From: JAVBMP01 sp031552315
Lineage (GTDB): Bacteria; Desulfobacterota; Desulfovibrionia; Desulfovibrionales; Desulfovibrionaceae
Direction: 5' to 3'
DNA: 7,778 nt
Assembly (NCBI GenBank): GCA_031552315.1
Contig: JAVBMP010000037.1
Coordinates: 1 to 7,778, forward strand
The translations under genes and the position numbers were made by a program. This document shows positions 6,298-7,778 of this stretch, piece after piece (position 1 is the stretch's first letter; every line of letters starts with the position of its first letter). The notes below the pieces were generated by a model. It was given only the letters and a program-made list of their open reading frames with translations. It was not told where the DNA came from and searched no databases.

Positions 6298-6326
6298 TTG
6301 TGTTACACAATTCCTTACGCTATATT
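6298..6326 (+). promoter_or_regulatory. Candidate promoter of the methyltransferase gene
   Basis: TTGTGT (6298-6303) and TATATT (6321-6326) are 17 nt apart, predicting a start near 6333 and an untranslated leader of about 87 nt. The -35 is one arm of a perfect palindrome TTGTGT-T-ACACAA (6298-6310), which looks like an operator. The rest of the 6175-6419 gap is AT-rich and holds no gene that I can see. Confidence 0.4.
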
Positions 6327-6419
6327 GCTGCGAATAAACTTTTTTACTTTTTTGGCATAAATTGAATAGCCTAACAGCCTGAACTTAATTACCAAATGCT
6401 TTGAAGGAATATAGTCTGC

Positions 6420-7379
6420 ATGCCCATACTCCACTGGCTGACCCGCGAAAACGACTTGAAAACATCCGGCCTTGCGCCATATCGCCTGTTAGACCATGTT
6501 GAAACTTACGGCGATTCCGATACGGAAAATATGCTCATTCAGGGCGACAACCTGGATGGATTGAAAGCCCTACTGCCATATTACGCCGGCAAGGTGAAGT
6601 GCATCTATATTGATCCGCCGTACAACACCCGCAGCGCATTTGAGCATTATGACGACAACCTGGAGCATACAGTTTGGTTGTCCATGATGTATCCGCGATT
6701 GGAGATATTGCGGGAGTTGCTAAGTGAGGATGGAAGTATTTGGGTCAATTTGGATGACAACGAAGTCCATTATTTGAAGGTCATTATGGATGAAATCTTT
6801 GGAAGATGTAACTTCCAAGCCAATTGTTTTTGGCAAAAAGTTTACTCAGAACGCATGGATGCTAAAGGATTTAGTACATCCCATGACCATATCTTAGTAT
6901 ATGCAAAGTCATCACTATTCTCCCCAAGGCGCATTGCAAAGGAACAAAATGCAGCACAGTTTAATTTTTATGACGAAAAAACATCAAAATATTATCGCCG
7001 TCGTTCTTTGAGAAAAGAAGGTTCCGAATCTCTTCGCAAAGATCGACCTTCTATGTGGTACTCCATTACCGCCCCCGATAACTCTTTAATTTATCCAATT
7101 AAACCTGATCAAACGGAAGGCCGTTGGCGATGGAAAAAGGAAAATATTGAAAGTAACTTAGCATTGTTAGATTTTGTTTTTAAGAATGAAAAATGGGAAA
7201 TATATGTAAAACAGTTTATTGAAGAAAGCCCTACACGTCCGCCTGCAACCCTTTGGAGTAATGAGGAAGTAGGGCATAATCATGAAGCAAAGTTAGAAAT
7301 TCAAACTTTGTTTGCAGATGATGTCTTCGAAACCCCCAAACCAGAACGCCTAATTTGTAGTAGTTCAGACTTGATCTGA
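6420..7379 (+). pseudogene. Truncated type III Mod adenine-N6 methyltransferase
   Basis: The first 312 codons read as the front half of a type III restriction-modification Mod subunit, a beta-class DNA adenine methyltransferase. Visible are LIQGDNLDGLKALLPYYAGK, catalytic motif IV DPPYNT (65-70), WLSMMYPRLEILRELLSEDG and the helix DDNEVHYLKVIMDEIFG. These are followed by an AT-richer target-recognition region (about 140-295) and then FETPKPERLI (303-312). In intact Mod proteins that last motif leads into the SAM-binding FxGSGT segment. Here it is replaced by seven unrelated residues (CSSSDLI) and a stop, so motifs X and I are missing. Members usually exceed 500 residues. No res gene follows. 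ATG 6420 has GAAGGA at an 11-nt distance. The truncated product cannot be expected to methylate DNA. The break lies near 7355. Confidence 0.85.
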
Positions 7380-7406
7380 CAGAGGTCTCCGTTTTGACGG
7401 ATTTTG
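7356..7406. mobile_element. Possible insertion-sequence end or rearrangement scar
   Basis: Homology to Mod stops abruptly at about 7355. The following bases carry the short dyad TCAGA-CTTGA-TCTGA (7366-7380) and then TCCGT-TTTG-ACGGA, reaching the stop of the convergent histidine kinase gene at 7407. Sequences of the type GTTCAGACTTGATCTGACAG look to me like a terminal repeat of a transposable element, but I cannot name the family. Other explanations are a deletion joint or an assembly chimera. Confidence 0.3.
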
Positions 7407-7778
7407 TTATATGTTTCCACTCCAGGTGGAGCAAAAATATTTCCCTGTTTCTCGCTGTTTACGCACAAACGGCAGTTCCACGACAAAACATGTTTCAACG
7501 CCAGGGGTACTGTGCGCAGAGATTTTCCCGTGATGGAGCCGTACAATCATTTCCGCGAAGGAAAGCCCAAGCCCCGCGCCCGCACCGGAACGGGCCTTGT
7601 CCGCACGGTAGAACCGTTTGAAGATATGGGGCAAATCCTCTTCGGGGATGCCCTCGCCGTTGTCTGTGACCTCAAACCGCACTCGCCCACTCAGATCGGC
7701 AAGTTTGACGATGATGACGCCATCCTCACCGATGTAGTTGACGGCGTTGCCGATTAGGTTATACAGCACCTGTTCGAG
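7407..7778 (-). CDS. Sensor histidine kinase, C-terminal ATPase domain (partial)
   Basis: The last 123 codons of a two-component sensor kinase whose N-terminal part lies beyond the right edge. Present are the HATPase_c elements in order: N box LYNLIGNAVNY, G1 box DNGEGIPEEDLP, F box HIFKRFYRADKARS, and G2 box GAGAGLGLSF followed by AEMIVRLHHGKI. The HxxxE phospho-acceptor domain is off-window. The wording of these boxes is close to VanS/PhoR-like kinases of gut Firmicutes rather than to a typical desulfovibrio kinase, suggesting acquired DNA. The usual GTGLGL is GAGLGL here. The domain normally ends shortly after the VELPF strand; here a further 18 residues (VRKQRET... to WSGNI) follow, some of which may be read from the junction sequence. 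It converges on the truncated methyltransferase. Confidence 0.85.
   Translation of the reverse strand, partial: LEQVLYNLIGNAVNYIGEDGVIIVKLADLSGRVRFEVTDNGEGIPEEDLPHIFKRFYRADKARSGAGAGLGLSFAEMIVRLHHGKISAHSTPGVETCFVVELPFVRKQRETGKYFCSTWSGNI

Noticed and set aside
1..7778. CRISPR array, tRNA, rRNA or phage integrase
   Set aside because: No regularly spaced repeats, no tRNA-like cloverleaf that I could fold, no rRNA-like sequence, and no tyrosine or serine recombinase motif in any frame.

Overview
The window looks like accessory chromosome from a sulfate reducer of the Desulfovibrio type. The moderately GC-rich coding sequence, the Crp/Fnr regulator and EamA exporter, and the GC-rich stem-loop clusters made of short G4-5/C4-5 arms (111-151, 277-326) fit that group. 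This placement rests on style, not on a marker gene, and the right-hand third is patchier in origin.

Left part (1-2304): a GC-rich, strongly structured non-coding stretch with a perfect 18-bp hairpin (231-268). It is followed by a divergent pair: a Crp/Fnr-family regulator on the minus strand (334-1029) and a 10-TM EamA/DMT transporter on the plus strand (1121-2086) with a textbook terminator. The 91-bp gap between them holds a 23-bp sequence repeated exactly with a 31-bp period. It overlaps promoter elements on both strands and is the best candidate operator for the regulator.

Middle (2305-4899): a small secreted protein of unknown function on the minus strand (2305-2829), then about 560 bp without a convincing gene that becomes AT-rich. 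Next come two closely spaced plus-strand genes that look like a mobile-element DNA-metabolism module: an inovirus Gp2/YfjJ-type protein with HUH-like and tyrosine motifs (3391-3975), and a Rad52/DdrA-like ssDNA-annealing protein with a glycine-rich linker (4005-4649). Two adjacent hairpins (4678-4745) close the module. No integrase, coat or secretion gene is visible, so this is a fragment or remnant of a phage, plasmid or satellite.

Right part (4900-7778): an AAA_14/DUF4143 ATPase with a C-terminal PD-(D/E)XK-like fold, apparently made from a leaderless transcript. Then comes a beta-class adenine methyltransferase (type III Mod) cut off near 7355, just before its SAM-binding half. Convergent to it is the 3' end of a sensor histidine kinase of a style common in gut Firmicutes, running out of the window. 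The short sequence between them (about 7356-7406) resembles an insertion-sequence end or rearrangement scar.

Overall: a host regulator/exporter pair next to layered mobile DNA, comprising a ssDNA-type replication module, a solitary ATPase, a decayed restriction-modification gene and a foreign two-component sensor fragment. The most interesting part is the initiator plus annealing-protein pair with its flanking hairpins.
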